The position numbers and the translations under genes were made by a program. The notes under the pieces were generated by a model, which made no database searches, had not been told where the DNA came from, and worked only from the letters and a program-made list of their open reading frames with translations. A stretch of DNA of 64,000 nt, from the NCBI GenBank assembly GCA_017463125.1, contig JAFTPV010000019.1, positions 98,835 through 162,834 of the forward strand, in the 5' to 3' direction. The stretch comes from Clostridia bacterium. Lineage in GTDB: Bacteria; Bacillota; Clostridia; Oscillospirales; CAG-272. Of this stretch, positions 1 through 7,503 are shown in pieces (position 1 is the first letter of the stretch; every line of letters starts with the position of its first letter).

Positions 1-2563
1 CCCACGCTGCTGTATATCCTGTTTTTTCAGGAACCGCCGGAGCTACAACGGTGTCAATAGTATCTTCGTTAAAGGAAATTGCCTTAACAATGTCACCGTC
101 TGCATAGAACGTTGCCGTGTACGTTGGCTTCGGAGTATAAACTACGTTTACTATCGTGTCAACGGGCGAGAGCGTATAGGATTCCCACGCGCTGTAGTAT
201 CCCTTTTTTGTCGGGGGTGTAGGCTCTGTGATACTACTCATATTGTCTTCGTTAAAGGTCAATATAGCTATTGTGTTTGTGCCGTCAAGGAAGGTAAGGG
301 TATAAATAGGTTTTTCTGAATATACTGCATTTACAGTAATGCTATCTGTACCAAGAGTATAGCTCTCCCACGTACCATAGAAGCCTGTCTTTTCAGGTAC
401 GGCAGGGATAGTTATATTTTTATCCTCAACTGTAAAATTGTCCGTACCGACAACCTTGCCGTCGGCAACGAAGGTTATTGTATAAGTTACAGGGCTCCAT
501 TTTAGGTAGATAGTAATGTCGGTGGTTACAGGCTTTTCAAAGTTAAAGCCGCTTGTCAGATCCGCATCCACACAATACGCCTCAAATTTATATCCCGCAT
601 AGCTCGGAGTAAAGCTTGGGGTGTAGATATCTCCGTAATTTACGTAAACGGGGTCGATAGTATAGCCGTCGATATTCGTAATAAATTTAATCTCCGGTTT
701 ATATTCCTCCCATTTTGCGTATAAAATAATATTATCGGTAATAGGATCGGAACCAAAGTTATACTCTGTGATGAAATAAGGATCCTTGTACCATCCTAAG
801 AATACATATTCATATGGAACGTTTAAGAGCTTTGGCGAGCTTATTTGTCTGCCATAGCGAAGCTCGCGATATCTTATGGGATCTTCTATTTCAACACCGT
901 CAAGGTTGGTTTCAAATTCTACACTATAGGTTTTTGATACCCTTACCGTGATGGTTTTCTTGATATCTCCTGCTGATACAACAACACTGAGAACTGTGTT
1001 ATTGGGAATAGTAGCATCTATGATAAGCTCGGTGTTATCGTCACTTATGGTTACATAATCGTTGGGGGTGCTAAGACGGATGCTTTTGGTATATCCTATA
1101 GCATCATCAGGCGAAACGGTAAATGTTACCCGGTTTTCCGTTCCGGCAAAAACCTCATACTCTCCGTTCACAGCCTCCCTTCCGTTAACAAGAACGGAAT
1201 CTATACTGGTGGGTTGCTTGATTTCGGGGATTCCCGCATTTTGAGCAAGAATGTTATAGTTTTCTATACCGTATTTCATAAAGTAGCCTTGGAGCTGTTC
1301 GGCTCTTGATCCCTTTTGCTCAACACCATCTTCATCTACCCATATATAATCGGTGCTGGTATCCTTTTCGGGATCGATAAGATCCCAAATCGGCCAAAGC
1401 GAACCGGAATCTTTTATTCCAATAAGTGATGAATGATCTTCGAGTGATTTTTGCCAATCTCCATACATTGCGCCGATATCAGTATCGGCAAGCATTGCAA
1501 AATCACCGCCACCGAGAACCTCTAGAGTGTTTTTGATATATATTCTTTTGCTTTCCGCCTCTTGCCTATATCCTGTTTCAACAGAAACATCGGTTTTCGC
1601 ACTCCATGCACGAACACTTGTTGACACCTTGGCACTCATATCAAAGAAATCTGTTTCTTCTTCACTGGTATAAAGATAATAAGAGTTTATTTTTCCGCCC
1701 ATTACCGCACCTGTGATAAAATGAGTTCCATATTTATTGAAAAGTTCCGCAGGAGACATGTCCGAATAAAGATCTTTTTCAAATCCTTCGGACAACATAG
1801 CGCGGTACTGATCAGTAGTACCCTGCATGACTATGTAGAATTTCTGATTATTAAACGTCATGACGTGGAAATATTTCGATTTTGCCGTTTCGCTTCCGCC
1901 GGAAAAGTTGGTACTGACGCTAACACTACCGCCAACTTTCTTCTTGCCCCACGAAACGTTTACGTTGAGTCCTGCATTCCACTCTTCCATAAAGGTGTCA
2001 ATGCTTTCGCTTTGAACCTCGCTAATATAATTGCTCTTAGAGTCAACTTTGAGAAGCCTTAGATTCATTAACTCGTCAGTCTTAAATATGGGAGATGAGG
2101 TCTTTACTGTTTTGTCGTAAAATACAGATGAATTTATAACGTCAAAGCCGTAGCCGAGGAAGGACTCCTGCATTGTCAGCTCGTCAAACTGCGAATAATA
2201 GCCGCTGCTTGCAATGGCACCTTCGATGAGGTTGACCTTAAGCTCCTCGGAGTAGGGCGAGGTTGAGTAGCGAATACCGTCGCCGTTAGCCTTGGCCTTT
2301 ATAATATGCTCGCCGTCTTTAATGCTAGAGGCGGGGTACTTATTCTCGTCGCAGAAATACTCTTTTCCATCAATGCTGATGGTGTATTTCGTCGCGTACT
2401 CGACGGGATTCCACGTAACGTACCCGCCCTCAATTCTGACTCCCGTCGGCGCGGGGAGTCCCGTTGCGCTGTTGCCCGTAATGACGTCTTGTGCCGCGTC
2501 ACAGGCAACAAGAGTGAAAACAAGACAAAGCGCGAAAAGAATTGCTAATAGTCGTTTTTTCAT
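1..2563 (-). CDS. MACPF-domain surface lipoprotein with Listeria-Bacteroides repeats (C-terminus outside window)
   Basis: The reading frame is open from an ATG at 2563 to the window edge (854 codons seen, no stop), so the protein is partial. A GGAGG ribosome site precedes the ATG. Residues 1-21 are a lipoprotein signal ending in LVAC with Cys21. Residues about 30-80 look like a small fibronectin-III-like module. At 278-290 is the MACPF signature: YGTHF, six residues, then GG, with a run of beta-type sequence before it. After about residue 440 come a beta module and then repeats of about 60-70 residues with GY/W..W patterns (YEYVFLGWYKDP, EKTGFYGTWESY), like InlB B-repeats. MACPF proteins form pores or act as adhesins; the lipid anchor and wall-type repeats suggest a surface display or secreted effector role. 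Target unknown. The family call is strong; the role is inference. Confidence 0.85.
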   Translation of the reverse strand, partial: MKKRLLAILFALCLVFTLVACDAAQDVITGNSATGLPAPTGVRIEGGYVTWNPVEYATKYTISIDGKEYFCDENKYPASSIKDGEHIIKAKANGDGIRYSTSPYSEELKVNLIEGAIASSGYYSQFDELTMQESFLGYGFDVINSSVFYDKTVKTSSPIFKTDELMNLRLLKVDSKSNYISEVQSESIDTFMEEWNAGLNVNVSWGKKKVGGSVSVSTNFSGGSETAKSKYFHVMTFNNQKFYIVMQGTTDQYRAMLSEGFEKDLYSDMSPAELFNKYGTHFITGAVMGGKINSYYLYTSEEETDFFDMSAKVSTSVRAWSAKTDVSVETGYRQEAESKRIYIKNTLEVLGGGDFAMLADTDIGAMYGDWQKSLEDHSSLIGIKDSGSLWPIWDLIDPEKDTSTDYIWVDEDGVEQKGSRAEQLQGYFMKYGIENYNILAQNAGIPEIKQPTSIDSVLVNGREAVNGEYEVFAGTENRVTFTVSPDDAIGYTKSIRLSTPNDYVTISDDNTELIIDATIPNNTVLSVVVSAGDIKKTITVRVSKTYSVEFETNLDGVEIEDPIRYRELRYGRQISSPKLLNVPYEYVFLGWYKDPYFITEYNFGSDPITDNIILYAKWEEYKPEIKFITNIDGYTIDPVYVNYGDIYTPSFTPSYAGYKFEAYCVDADLTSGFNFEKPVTTDITIYLKWSPVTYTITFVADGKVVGTDNFTVEDKNITIPAVPEKTGFYGTWESYTLGTDSITVNAVYSEKPIYTLTFLDGTNTIAILTFNEDNMSSITEPTPPTKKGYYSAWESYTLSPVDTIVNVVYTPKPTYTATFYADGDIVKAISFNEDTIDTVVAPAVPEKTGYTAAW

Positions 2564-2606
2564 TAGATAAACCTCCGAATGTTTGTTGTGGCATAGCCTT
2601 AGGTAT

Positions 2607-2635
2607 ATTATACTCAATTATTGAGTAAATGTCAA
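2607..2635 (-). promoter_or_regulatory. Consensus sigma-A promoter of the MACPF gene
   Basis: Read on the minus strand, TTGACA (2630-2635) and TATAAT (2607-2612) are separated by exactly 17 bp, a perfect vegetative promoter 44 bp ahead of the MACPF start codon. A palindrome lies in its spacer and -10 box, so repression is likely. Confidence 0.8.
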
Positions 2636-2653
2636 TACTCAATTTTTGAGTAT
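2611..2653. promoter_or_regulatory. Twin palindromic operator candidates
   Basis: Two perfect inverted repeats share the half-site TACTCAA: one at 2611-2627 (7-3-7) and one at 2635-2653 (8-3-8, ATACTCAA/TTGAGTAT). Their centres are 25 bp apart. The first covers the -10 edge and spacer of the MACPF promoter and the second abuts its -35, in the gap between the MACPF gene and the divergent Xre gene. Such paired dyads next to an Xre gene are typical operators for that regulator; binding itself is inferred. Confidence 0.75.
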
Positions 2654-2699
2654 GATAAACTTTCTATACTATATAATAAAACATAATAGGAGGTTTATC

Positions 2700-2906
2700 A
2701 TGAATTACAGGATGAGGATGCGAAATTTGAGGGAGGACAGGGATTTGACGCAGCGCGAGGTTGGCGCGGTTATCAACAAGTCGCAGCAGGGATACAGTCA
2801 TATCGAAGAGGGTAGAGCGGAGCTTAAAATTGACGATATGATTAAGCTTTGCAGATTTTACAACGTGACGGCAGATTATTTCGTCGGAATGAGTGACGGG
2901 GTGTAA
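2700..2906 (+). CDS. Small Xre-family HTH regulator, likely repressor of the MACPF gene
   Basis: A 68-residue protein that is essentially one Cro/CI-type helix-turn-helix domain: LTQREVGAVINKSQQGYSHIE forms the DNA-reading helices and DDMIKLCRFYNVTADYFVG the closing helices. The ATG at 2700 is chosen because AGGAGG lies seven bases upstream; an in-frame ATG at 2646 falls inside the operator palindrome and lacks a ribosome site. It is divergent from the MACPF gene and separated from it only by the twin palindromes, so it most likely represses that gene and perhaps itself. No ligand or partner domain is present. Confidence 0.85.
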   Translation: MNYRMRMRNLREDRDLTQREVGAVINKSQQGYSHIEEGRAELKIDDMIKLCRFYNVTADYFVGMSDGV

Positions 2907-2910
2907 AATA

Positions 2911-2940
2911 AAAATCTCCCCCTATGGCACAGGGGGAGAA
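2911..2940 (-). terminator. Intrinsic terminator, mainly for the EamA gene
   Basis: An 8-bp stem CTCCCCCT/AGGGGGAG (2916-2923 with 2931-2938) has a 7-base loop. On the minus strand it is followed by ATTTTTATTTT, so it terminates the EamA gene; it may also stop the convergent Xre transcript. Confidence 0.75.
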
Positions 2941-2963
2941 AATATGCATATATTTGTAAACTA

Positions 2964-3917
2964 TTATTTGCTTTCTTCGATTTTTAGCTCGTCGGCTTTA
3001 GGTTTTTGGTAATTCAGCATCAAAATTCCGCCTGAAACGAGGAGCAGAGTTACGACGAGATTAAGCGGTTCAACTCCCGATGCTTCGGTGAGGAAGATAG
3101 AGGAGAGGAGTACGCCGAATACGGGGGTCGTGAAGCTGAAGATAGAAACTCTTGATGCGCTGTTGTACTTTAGGAGAATTCCCCAGAGCGCGTAAGCGAC
3201 TGCGGAGAGGAAGGATAGGTAGACGAGGATAATAACGCCCGTCGTGTCGGCAAAGCTGATGCTGCCGCCGAAGAGCAGCCCTACAATGCACATAAAGGCA
3301 CCGCCCGCAATAAACTGATAACCGCTGATGACAACGGGGTCCTCGTATTTCGAGAATTTTTTCATAAACATTGTGGAGAGGGCGTAGGATACCGTTGAGA
3401 TGATAACGAAGCCGTCGCCGACAAAATTCATATTAAAGGTCAGGCCGTTAAGGTTTACCACAACAATTCCCGCAAAGCCGAGAATGCAGGCGATTATTTT
3501 TTTAGGCGTTAGCTTTTCAAATTTGAAAATCAGGCTTGCGATCAGCACCGTAAAGAAGGCGGAGGAGCCGCTTGCGATAGTGCCCTTAACGCCGGTGGTG
3601 TTGGCAAGACCAATGTAGAAGAATATGTACTGGATAACCGTCTGAAACGCGCTGACGGTCAGTATACGAGGGATATTTTCCTTTTTAGGAACGAGGAATT
3701 TGCGCCTTGCAAGGCTGTATATAAGCACCGTGATAATTCCTGCAGCGGTAAAGCGTATTCCCGCAAAGAGTATGGTTGAGGGAACGTGATTTTGTGGGAT
3801 CAAGAGAGGCGAGCCCGTCTTTATTGCGGGGGTGGCGCTGCCCCACAGGGCACAGCACAGAAGCGCCGCCAGGGTTATAAACAAGGGGTGAGTGAAAATA
3901 TTTTGCTTTTCTTTCAT
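2964..3917 (-). CDS. EamA/DMT-family permease
   Basis: About 317 residues with ten predicted membrane helices in two EamA repeats (first repeat opening with ALLCCALWGSATPAIKTG, second with GDGFVIISTVSYALSTMFMKK). Members of the drug/metabolite transporter superfamily export amino acids, nucleosides or metabolites across the inner membrane. The start is placed at the ATG at 3917, preceded by GGAG; a longer in-frame ATG at 3950 overlaps the promoter -10 box and so cannot be translated. It is divergent from cysK, which could hint at cysteine or related export, but the substrate cannot be read from sequence. Confidence 0.85.
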   Translation of the reverse strand: MKEKQNIFTHPLFITLAALLCCALWGSATPAIKTGSPLLIPQNHVPSTILFAGIRFTAAGIITVLIYSLARRKFLVPKKENIPRILTVSAFQTVIQYIFFYIGLANTTGVKGTIASGSSAFFTVLIASLIFKFEKLTPKKIIACILGFAGIVVVNLNGLTFNMNFVGDGFVIISTVSYALSTMFMKKFSKYEDPVVISGYQFIAGGAFMCIVGLLFGGSISFADTTGVIILVYLSFLSAVAYALWGILLKYNSASRVSIFSFTTPVFGVLLSSIFLTEASGVEPLNLVVTLLLVSGGILMLNYQKPKADELKIEESK

Positions 3918-3949
3918 TTCTTTTCTCCGGTCTGATTTTATTCCATACA

Positions 3950-3978
3950 ATTGTACAACAAAATTACTTAAAAGTCAA
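3950..3978 (-). promoter_or_regulatory. Sigma-A promoter of the EamA gene
   Basis: On the minus strand TTGACT (3973-3978), 17 bp, TACAAT (3950-3955). It lies back to back with the cysK promoter in a 138-bp divergent gap. Confidence 0.7.
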
Positions 3979-3999
3979 GCCAAATATTTTTCATTCCAC

Positions 4000-4028
4000 T
4001 TGACAATAATCTATTAAAATAGTATACT
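4000..4028 (+). promoter_or_regulatory. Sigma-A promoter of cysK
   Basis: TTGACA at 4000-4005, a 17-bp spacer and TATACT at 4023-4028, 28 bp before the cysK start. No T-box or S-box element fits in this short leader. Confidence 0.75.
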
Positions 4029-4055
4029 TATAAAAAAAGGAAAACGGAGCAGAAA

Positions 4056-4985
4056 ATGGCAAAAATTTATTCGTCGGTTGCCGACCTTGTTGGAAAAACG
4101 CCTCTCGTTGAGGTTAAAAATATTGAAAGAGAGCTGGGACTTTCGGCGCGCCTGCTTATTAAGGCGGAGCTATTTAACCCCACCGGGTCAGCAAAGGATA
4201 GGGCAGCGCTCGAAATGATAATTGACGCGCAAGAGCGCGGAGCGCTTAAAGAGGGGTCGGTAATAATCGAGCCAACCAGCGGAAACACGGGAATAGGGCT
4301 TGCGGCAGTCGGCACATCTCTTGGATACAGGGTGATAATAGTTATGCCCGACAGTATGTCCGAGGAGCGCAGACGTCTTATGCGTGCGTACGGAGCGGAG
4401 CTTGTGCTGACTGACGGGGCGCTTGGAATGAAGGGCGCTATCGAGAGGGCAGAAGAGCTTGCGGCAGAAATACCGAACAGCTTCATTCCCGACCAATTTT
4501 CAAACCCGGCAAACCCCGCCGCGCACTATAAAACCACAGGCCCCGAGATATACGAGGATACCGACGGTGAGTGCGATATTTTCATTGCGGGCGTGGGCAC
4601 GGGCGGAACCATCTCGGGTGTCGGAAAATACTTGAAGGAAAAAAATCAGAAGGTAAAAATCGTTGCCATAGAGCCCGCTGATTCACCGGTGCTTTCGGGT
4701 GGTAAGCCCGGAGCGCACAAGCTACAGGGCATTGGCGCGGGCTTCGTGCCCGGAGCGCTTGATACCGAGATTTACGACGAGGTCGTAACGGTCAGCACGG
4801 AGGAGGCGTATTCCGCAGTCCGCCTTATCGCAAGGCTTGAGGGGCTGCTCGTGGGAATATCGTCCGGAGCTGCCTTGCACGCGGCAGTCGAGCAGGCAAA
4901 AGATCCCGAAAACGAGGGTAAAACCGTCGTCGTACTGCTTCCCGACACCGGCTCGAGATACCTGTCAACAGAATTGTTTTCTTAA
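4056..4985 (+). CDS. cysK: Cysteine synthase (O-acetylserine sulfhydrylase)
   Basis: A 309-residue PLP enzyme of the fold-type II family that makes cysteine from O-acetylserine and sulfide in the cytoplasm. The PLP lysine is Lys47 in NPTGSAKDR; the substrate loop PTSGNTGIG follows, and [10 protein letters not shown] binds the cofactor phosphate. The C-terminal [16 protein letters not shown] is typical of CysK/CysM. Length is normal for CysK. It stands alone with its own promoter and a terminator. No cysE or sulfate genes are nearby, so it probably uses sulfide directly; a cystathionine beta-synthase-like activity cannot be excluded. Confidence 0.93.
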   Translation: MAKIYSSVADLVGKTPLVEVKNIERELGLSARLLIKAELFNPTGSAKDRAALEMIIDAQERGALKEGSVIIEPTSGNTGIGLAAVGTSLGYRVIIVMPDSMSEERRRLMRAYGAELVLTDGALGMKGAIERAEELAAEIPNSFIPDQFSNPANPAAHYKTTGPEIYEDTDGECDIFIAGVGTGGTISGVGKYLKEKNQKVKIVAIEPADSPVLSGGKPGAHKLQGIGAGFVPGALDTEIYDEVVTVSTEEAYSAVRLIARLEGLLVGISSGAALHAAVEQAKDPENEGKTVVVLLPDTGSRYLSTELFS

Positions 4986-4987
4986 AA

Positions 4988-5026
4988 ACGAAAAGGCGTA
5001 GTGATAATTGTCACCGCGCCCTTTTT
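4988..5026 (+). terminator. Probable terminator between convergent cysK and DUF1294 genes
   Basis: A GGCG/CGCC-based imperfect hairpin with an inner GTGA/TCAC stem is followed by CTTTTTATTAT, just after the cysK stop. Confidence 0.6.
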
Positions 5027-5027
5027 A

Positions 5028-5306
5028 TTATATTTCATTTATTACGAGGAAGATAAGAAGCCCTACCTGCCAGATAATGCCGAGGATATTAATAAGGTGA
5101 AATTTCTTGCGAGTAGTCTTGTGACGGAAGAGGTTCATTGCTAAATATCCTCCGACCCCGCCGCCGAAGAATGAGAGCAGGAGCAGAGCCTTCTCGGATA
5201 TACGCCACCATTTTAATTTTGCTTTCAGCTTATCGAGAGCGTATGCGAGGAACGTTATTGCAGAAATGGCGGAAAAGGTTATTAAAGCAATCTTAAAAAT
5301 ACTCAT
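5028..5306 (-). CDS. DUF1294 family membrane protein
   Basis: A 92-residue protein with three hydrophobic segments (about 5-22, 40-58, 74-90). Between them are the family hallmarks YALDKLKAK, RISEKALLLLSFFGGG and FRHKTTRKKF. DUF1294 proteins are small inner-membrane proteins of unknown function. It lies 11 bp downstream of the lipoprotein gene on the same strand and is probably co-transcribed with it. Confidence 0.85.
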   Translation of the reverse strand: MSIFKIALITFSAISAITFLAYALDKLKAKLKWWRISEKALLLLSFFGGGVGGYLAMNLFRHKTTRKKFHLINILGIIWQVGLLIFLVINEI

Positions 5307-5317
5307 ATCACAAGGCC

Positions 5318-5749
5318 TTAATCAAAATTAGGATTTTCTTCAAGTGCTGTACCCTTGTAGAATATAACGCACTCGTCTGTAACGCTTTCGTCAAATACGA
5401 CTCTGAGGGTTACCTGCGTTTTTTCCTTAACAAAGGTGTGGTCGCTAACGGTGCAGAGTGAAACATCCTTTTCCACACCGTTAATTATAGCGGTGGTGGT
5501 GCGGGTTCTTGTGATAAAGCCTGTGGCGTTATATACGTCCTCGCCCTTTTTCATTGTGAAATCATCTGTTGCAAAGGAATATTCAACCCCCGCCTTGAAT
5601 TTAACAGCCGCGTAATTGTAGCCGTCGTATGTAAAGCCGTATTCTCCGAAATAACCCATATTAAATTCATCTTCCGATGTATCCGTACAGCTAAAAAGCG
5701 ACGCACATATCAGAATTATACATACAAAAACCGCAAGTGTTCTTTTCAT
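5318..5749 (-). CDS. Small lipoprotein of unknown function
   Basis: A 143-residue protein with a signal peptide ending in a lipobox LFSC (Cys21), then an acidic linker and a compact beta-rich domain (about 30-140) holding a TRTRTTTAI patch. No family was recognised. It is followed closely by the DUF1294 gene. Exported and lipid-anchored is well supported; function is not. Confidence 0.75.
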   Translation of the reverse strand: MKRTLAVFVCIILICASLFSCTDTSEDEFNMGYFGEYGFTYDGYNYAAVKFKAGVEYSFATDDFTMKKGEDVYNATGFITRTRTTTAIINGVEKDVSLCTVSDHTFVKEKTQVTLRVVFDESVTDECVIFYKGTALEENPNFD

Positions 5750-5886
5750 TATCGTGTTCCTTCTTTAGAAATTATACATCAATTATACCACTCACAGAGC
5801 CCGTTGTCAATAAGGAGATGTAAGGCTTACTTTTTGAATAACGAGGACTTTGTCGAGTATATTTTCTGTTTTTTTGTCACAAACAC

Positions 5887-5915
5887 TTGCTTTTTGTCAA
5901 TTAAGTCATTATAAT
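5887..5915 (+). promoter_or_regulatory. Promoter of the sigma-factor operon
   Basis: TTGCTT (5887-5892), 17 bp, TATAAT (5910-5915), 34 bp ahead of the start codon and its AGGAGG site. Confidence 0.65.
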
Positions 5916-5948
5916 CTTCTTAAGAATTTTTTATTTTAGGAGGAAACA

Positions 5949-6518
5949 ATGCTTTTATATCTATTATCACTAGCAAGCGAAGAAGAAAAAGAAAATGTAA
6001 CTTGGCTCTACTGCGAGTATGTTGAAGACATGCTTGTATACGCGAGAACAAAGCTGCGCGACATGGGGGACCAAAATTTTTACCATGACGGATATGACGC
6101 AGTTCATAGCGCTTATGAAAGGATCATCAAGTACAAAAAGTTAGATTTTTCAAAGAGTCCGAAGGAGATAAAAAACTATCTTCGCGCAACGGTTGCAAAC
6201 CAAGTAAAAAATATGCTCGAGGATATTAACAAAATTCAGAGCTTTGACGAGGATTGCGGAATAGCCGGCGTGACGGAGGAAGAATTTTTTGACCGACTTT
6301 GTTTAATGGAGCGCTGTGCCCTTGTAGAAAAGGCCGCCGATTTCCTTGACGAAAAATACGTTTCTGTTTTAATGCTGTATGCAAAGCATACGCCCGCTGA
6401 AGTATCAAAAATTATAGGCCTTCCCGTAAAAACGGTATACACAAGAATTAACCGAGCAAGAAAGCTCTTGATGGAGAGGGTTGAAACTATGGAAAGGGGT
6501 GGCGTAATCAATGGCTGA
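5949..6518 (+). CDS. Sigma-70 family (ECF-like) RNA polymerase sigma factor
   Basis: A 189-residue protein. The region-2-like part (about 20-85) includes YHDGYDAVHSAYERIIKY, and the region-4 helix-turn-helix (about 135-175) has HTPAEVSKIIGLPVKTVYTR followed by INRARKLLMERV. This layout fits extracytoplasmic-function sigma factors of Clostridia. Its last 8 bases overlap the next gene, which encodes a membrane protein, the common sigma/anti-sigma arrangement. The stimulus is unknown. The promoter upstream looks vegetative, not autoregulated. Confidence 0.85.
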   Translation: MLLYLLSLASEEEKENVTWLYCEYVEDMLVYARTKLRDMGDQNFYHDGYDAVHSAYERIIKYKKLDFSKSPKEIKNYLRATVANQVKNMLEDINKIQSFDEDCGIAGVTEEEFFDRLCLMERCALVEKAADFLDEKYVSVLMLYAKHTPAEVSKIIGLPVKTVYTRINRARKLLMERVETMERGGVING

Positions 6519-7191
6519 GAGAAACTATGATTTAGAAAAAGAACTTCTTTACAAGATAATGGCAGAAAATTTGGAAAAGCGTTTTGAAAAAACGGTAAGC
6601 GAAAGCAATATTGACGGCCAATACTCCGAAAGTTTCCGTAAGAAAATGAGCCGTCTTATAGGTGCGGATATAAAGAATCCCGAAAAGAAGGTTAATAACG
6701 TTAAGAAATATATTGTTGCCGGTCTTATCGCGGCGGTTGTTGCGCTGGCTGGTTGTGCAATCATTGGCAAAGTGCTTGGTCCATACGTAGAAGAGTGGTT
6801 CAATGAATATATCTTGGTTAGAAACGAGGATGATGAAAGCGGTTCTAAATTTATCGAGGAAATTTACACGCTCACCTATGTTCCGGAGGGGTATGAGTAT
6901 GTGAAAGAACATTCGTCGCCTAATTTACATTCATACGTTTGGAAAAATTCAAGCGATAAGCTGTTAAAGTTTTTACAAACCAAAATGTCTAGTAGCTTTT
7001 ATACAGATATAGAACTCGGCTATTCTTATTTAATGGAAAATAATGGAGTAGAAGTGTATTGTAAAATAGGTAATTATGATTATAGCTATAAATGGAATTA
7101 TGATAAATATTGCTTTGAAATTCTAGTAGAGCAAGAATTAAGTCAGGTTGAAATAAAGAAAATAATTGACGGAATGGCACATAAAGAGTAA
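6511..7191 (+). CDS. Membrane protein with DUF4367-like extracytoplasmic domain, probable sigma regulator
   Basis: A 226-residue protein translationally coupled to the sigma gene (8-base overlap). Residues 1-65 are charged and cytoplasmic, residues about 68-92 form one membrane helix (VAGLIAAVVALAGCAII), and the rest is outside. The outer part has YTLTYVPEGYEY and a C-terminal ILVEQELSQVEIKKI, the pattern of DUF4367 domains that follow ECF sigma genes in Clostridia. By position it is likely the anti-sigma factor or its sensor. No classical zinc anti-sigma motif (HxxxCxxC) is present. The 3' third is more AT-rich than its neighbours. Confidence 0.75.
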   Translation: MAERNYDLEKELLYKIMAENLEKRFEKTVSESNIDGQYSESFRKKMSRLIGADIKNPEKKVNNVKKYIVAGLIAAVVALAGCAIIGKVLGPYVEEWFNEYILVRNEDDESGSKFIEEIYTLTYVPEGYEYVKEHSSPNLHSYVWKNSSDKLLKFLQTKMSSSFYTDIELGYSYLMENNGVEVYCKIGNYDYSYKWNYDKYCFEILVEQELSQVEIKKIIDGMAHKE

Positions 7192-7205
7192 TTCGTTTTT
7201 ACCAA

Positions 7206-7339
7206 GCCTTCCCCAGCGAAGCGTGTTGGGGAAGGTGGATTTTGCGTAGCAAAAGACGGATGAGGTTGTTTTTTGATTTTCGTACCTCATCCACCACTAT
7301 CGTGGTCCCCCTTCCCCAAAACGCTTCGCTGGGGAAGGC
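7206..7339. repeat. MITE/REP-like long inverted repeat with nested stems
   Basis: The arms 7206-7235 and 7310-7339 are inverted copies matching at 29 of 30 positions (beginning GCCTTCCCCAGCGAAGCG). Each arm is itself a partial palindrome. Three smaller stems are nested inside: TTTTGC/GCAAAA, GGATGAGGT/ACCTCATCC and ACCAC/GTGGT. There is no coding capacity. It resembles the small dispersed hairpin elements of gut Firmicutes. It follows directly after the DUF4367 gene and may terminate or stabilise that transcript. The rest of 7192-7503 shows only AT-rich sequence. Confidence 0.8.
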
Positions 7340-7503
7340 TTTCGAGGGAAGGCTTATAAAATGGTTGCAGAAATAAAAAATCTGCAACTTTTTTAATTTT
7401 TTTTGAAGAATTTTGTCATTTTTTTGGTATTAGTATATAGAGATGGCAAAATGAAGGAACTATTTCTAAAGAACACAAAAATTAAATAAGAAAAGGACGA
7501 AAA

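Noticed and set aside
2299-2570. Several short frames over the MACPF signal region
   Set aside because: They overlap the lipoprotein signal and first module of the MACPF gene, which has ribosome site, promoter and lipobox.
2700-2906. Prophage repressor
   Set aside because: No integrase, phage structural or lysis genes are near; the Xre gene pairs with the MACPF gene and shared palindromes.
3918-3950. Longer N-terminus for the EamA protein
   Set aside because: The upstream ATG coincides with the promoter -10 box, so it is not transcribed in full.
4029-4055. T-box or S-box leader for cysK
   Set aside because: The space between promoter and start codon is too short to hold either element.
7199-7387. 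62-codon minus-strand frame
   Set aside because: It consists of the inverted-repeat element; no ribosome site and no protein-like composition.
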